Assembly (NCBI GenBank): GCA_021927905.1
Contig: BLLK01000040.1
Location: forward strand, 744,001-808,000
DNA: 64,000 bases
Direction: 5' to 3'
Origin: Chaetoceros tenuissimus
Taxonomy: Eukaryota > Bacillariophyta > Thalassiosirophyceae > Chaetocerotales > Chaetocerotaceae
Part shown: positions 63,845 to 64,000 of the stretch, piece by piece
Numbering within the stretch: position 1 is the stretch's first letter
Layout of the letters: each line of letters opens with the position of its first letter
Made by a program: the position numbers and the translations under genes
The notes under the pieces: generated by a model
Database searches by the model: none
What the model was told of the DNA's origin: nothing
What the model saw: only the letters and a program-made list of their open reading frames with translations

Positions 63845-64000
63845 TTTCTATTTGACCTTCGTTTCTCTCAATTCCAGAATAGGGTTTCTCTTCTTGTTTC
63901 CAAGAAATTGTGAGAGCAAACGTGAATTGTGAAGAAGAATGATTTTTGTTCTCTGTCTGTCAGGTCTGGATTTGACGCACAAATAATGACACTGAGAGTC

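Noticed and set aside
1-64000. CRISPR arrays, rRNA or tRNA genes, prokaryotic operons
   Set aside because: No regularly spaced repeats with unique spacers, no rRNA landmarks and no convincing tRNA cloverleaf were seen. Gene structure is eukaryotic. A tRNAscan run would settle the tRNA question.

Overview
The window is nuclear DNA from a diatom, most likely a low-GC centric form such as Chaetoceros (inferred). Several plastid-type presequences end in an ASAF-like cleavage motif (NAF, SNAF, EAF). Introns are short with GTAAGT donors. There is a CoDi-like Ty1/Copia lineage, and three gene families known from diatoms: BspA-type LRR proteins, FPW-repeat proteins and a modular gametolysin with PT-rich linkers. 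No prokaryotic signatures are present.

Bases 1-25,800 are nested LTR retrotransposons. A + strand Copia RT/RNase H tail enters from the left edge (2-976). A decayed + strand Ty3/Gypsy element (about 1,731-25,507) is split inside its reverse transcriptase by a minus-strand tandem array of one Copia family (3,536-23,184). The array reads LTR, internal copy 1 (1,595-bp deletion), LTR, internal copy 2 (intact 2,848-codon ORF), LTR, internal copy 3 (only the 3' part). The Copia polyprotein is about twice the usual length. It has a hydrophobic cluster, an Arg-rich block and acidic repeats between the nucleocapsid knuckle and the integrase.

Bases 25,800-36,100 are a graveyard. They hold a 5'-truncated FPW-repeat gene abutting the Gypsy end, a small ORF, a broken mariner with countable DD39D spacing, a tyrosine-recombinase-like scrap, and a multi-kilobase relic of a DUF6729 plus 3'-5' exonuclease gene. 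That relic is itself interrupted by an insertion and carries a 154-bp tandem duplication.

Bases 36,900-63,850 are host genes. In order they are: a Tudor-like nuclear protein, a plastid-type ICMT/PEMT-family methyltransferase, a probable thylakoid-lumen protein, ribosomal protein eL43, an organellar RlmN with one intron, a BspA-LRR pseudogene, a seven-exon secreted gametolysin-like metalloprotease, a Ser-rich protein, a three-exon unknown gene whose two introns are related to each other, an inverted pseudogene copy of the thylakoid-lumen gene, a three-repeat acidic protein, a small membrane protein, and a three-exon protein ending in two Tudor-like folds. Exon structures were derived by hand from GT-AG sites and frame closure. 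The plastid proteins (methyltransferase, lumen protein, RlmN) sit close together but show no operon logic.

The most notable signals are the giant Copia polyprotein in a shared-LTR tandem array, the pair of homologous introns at 53.9-54.9 kb, and the mariner relic with an enlarged gap between its first two catalytic Asp residues.
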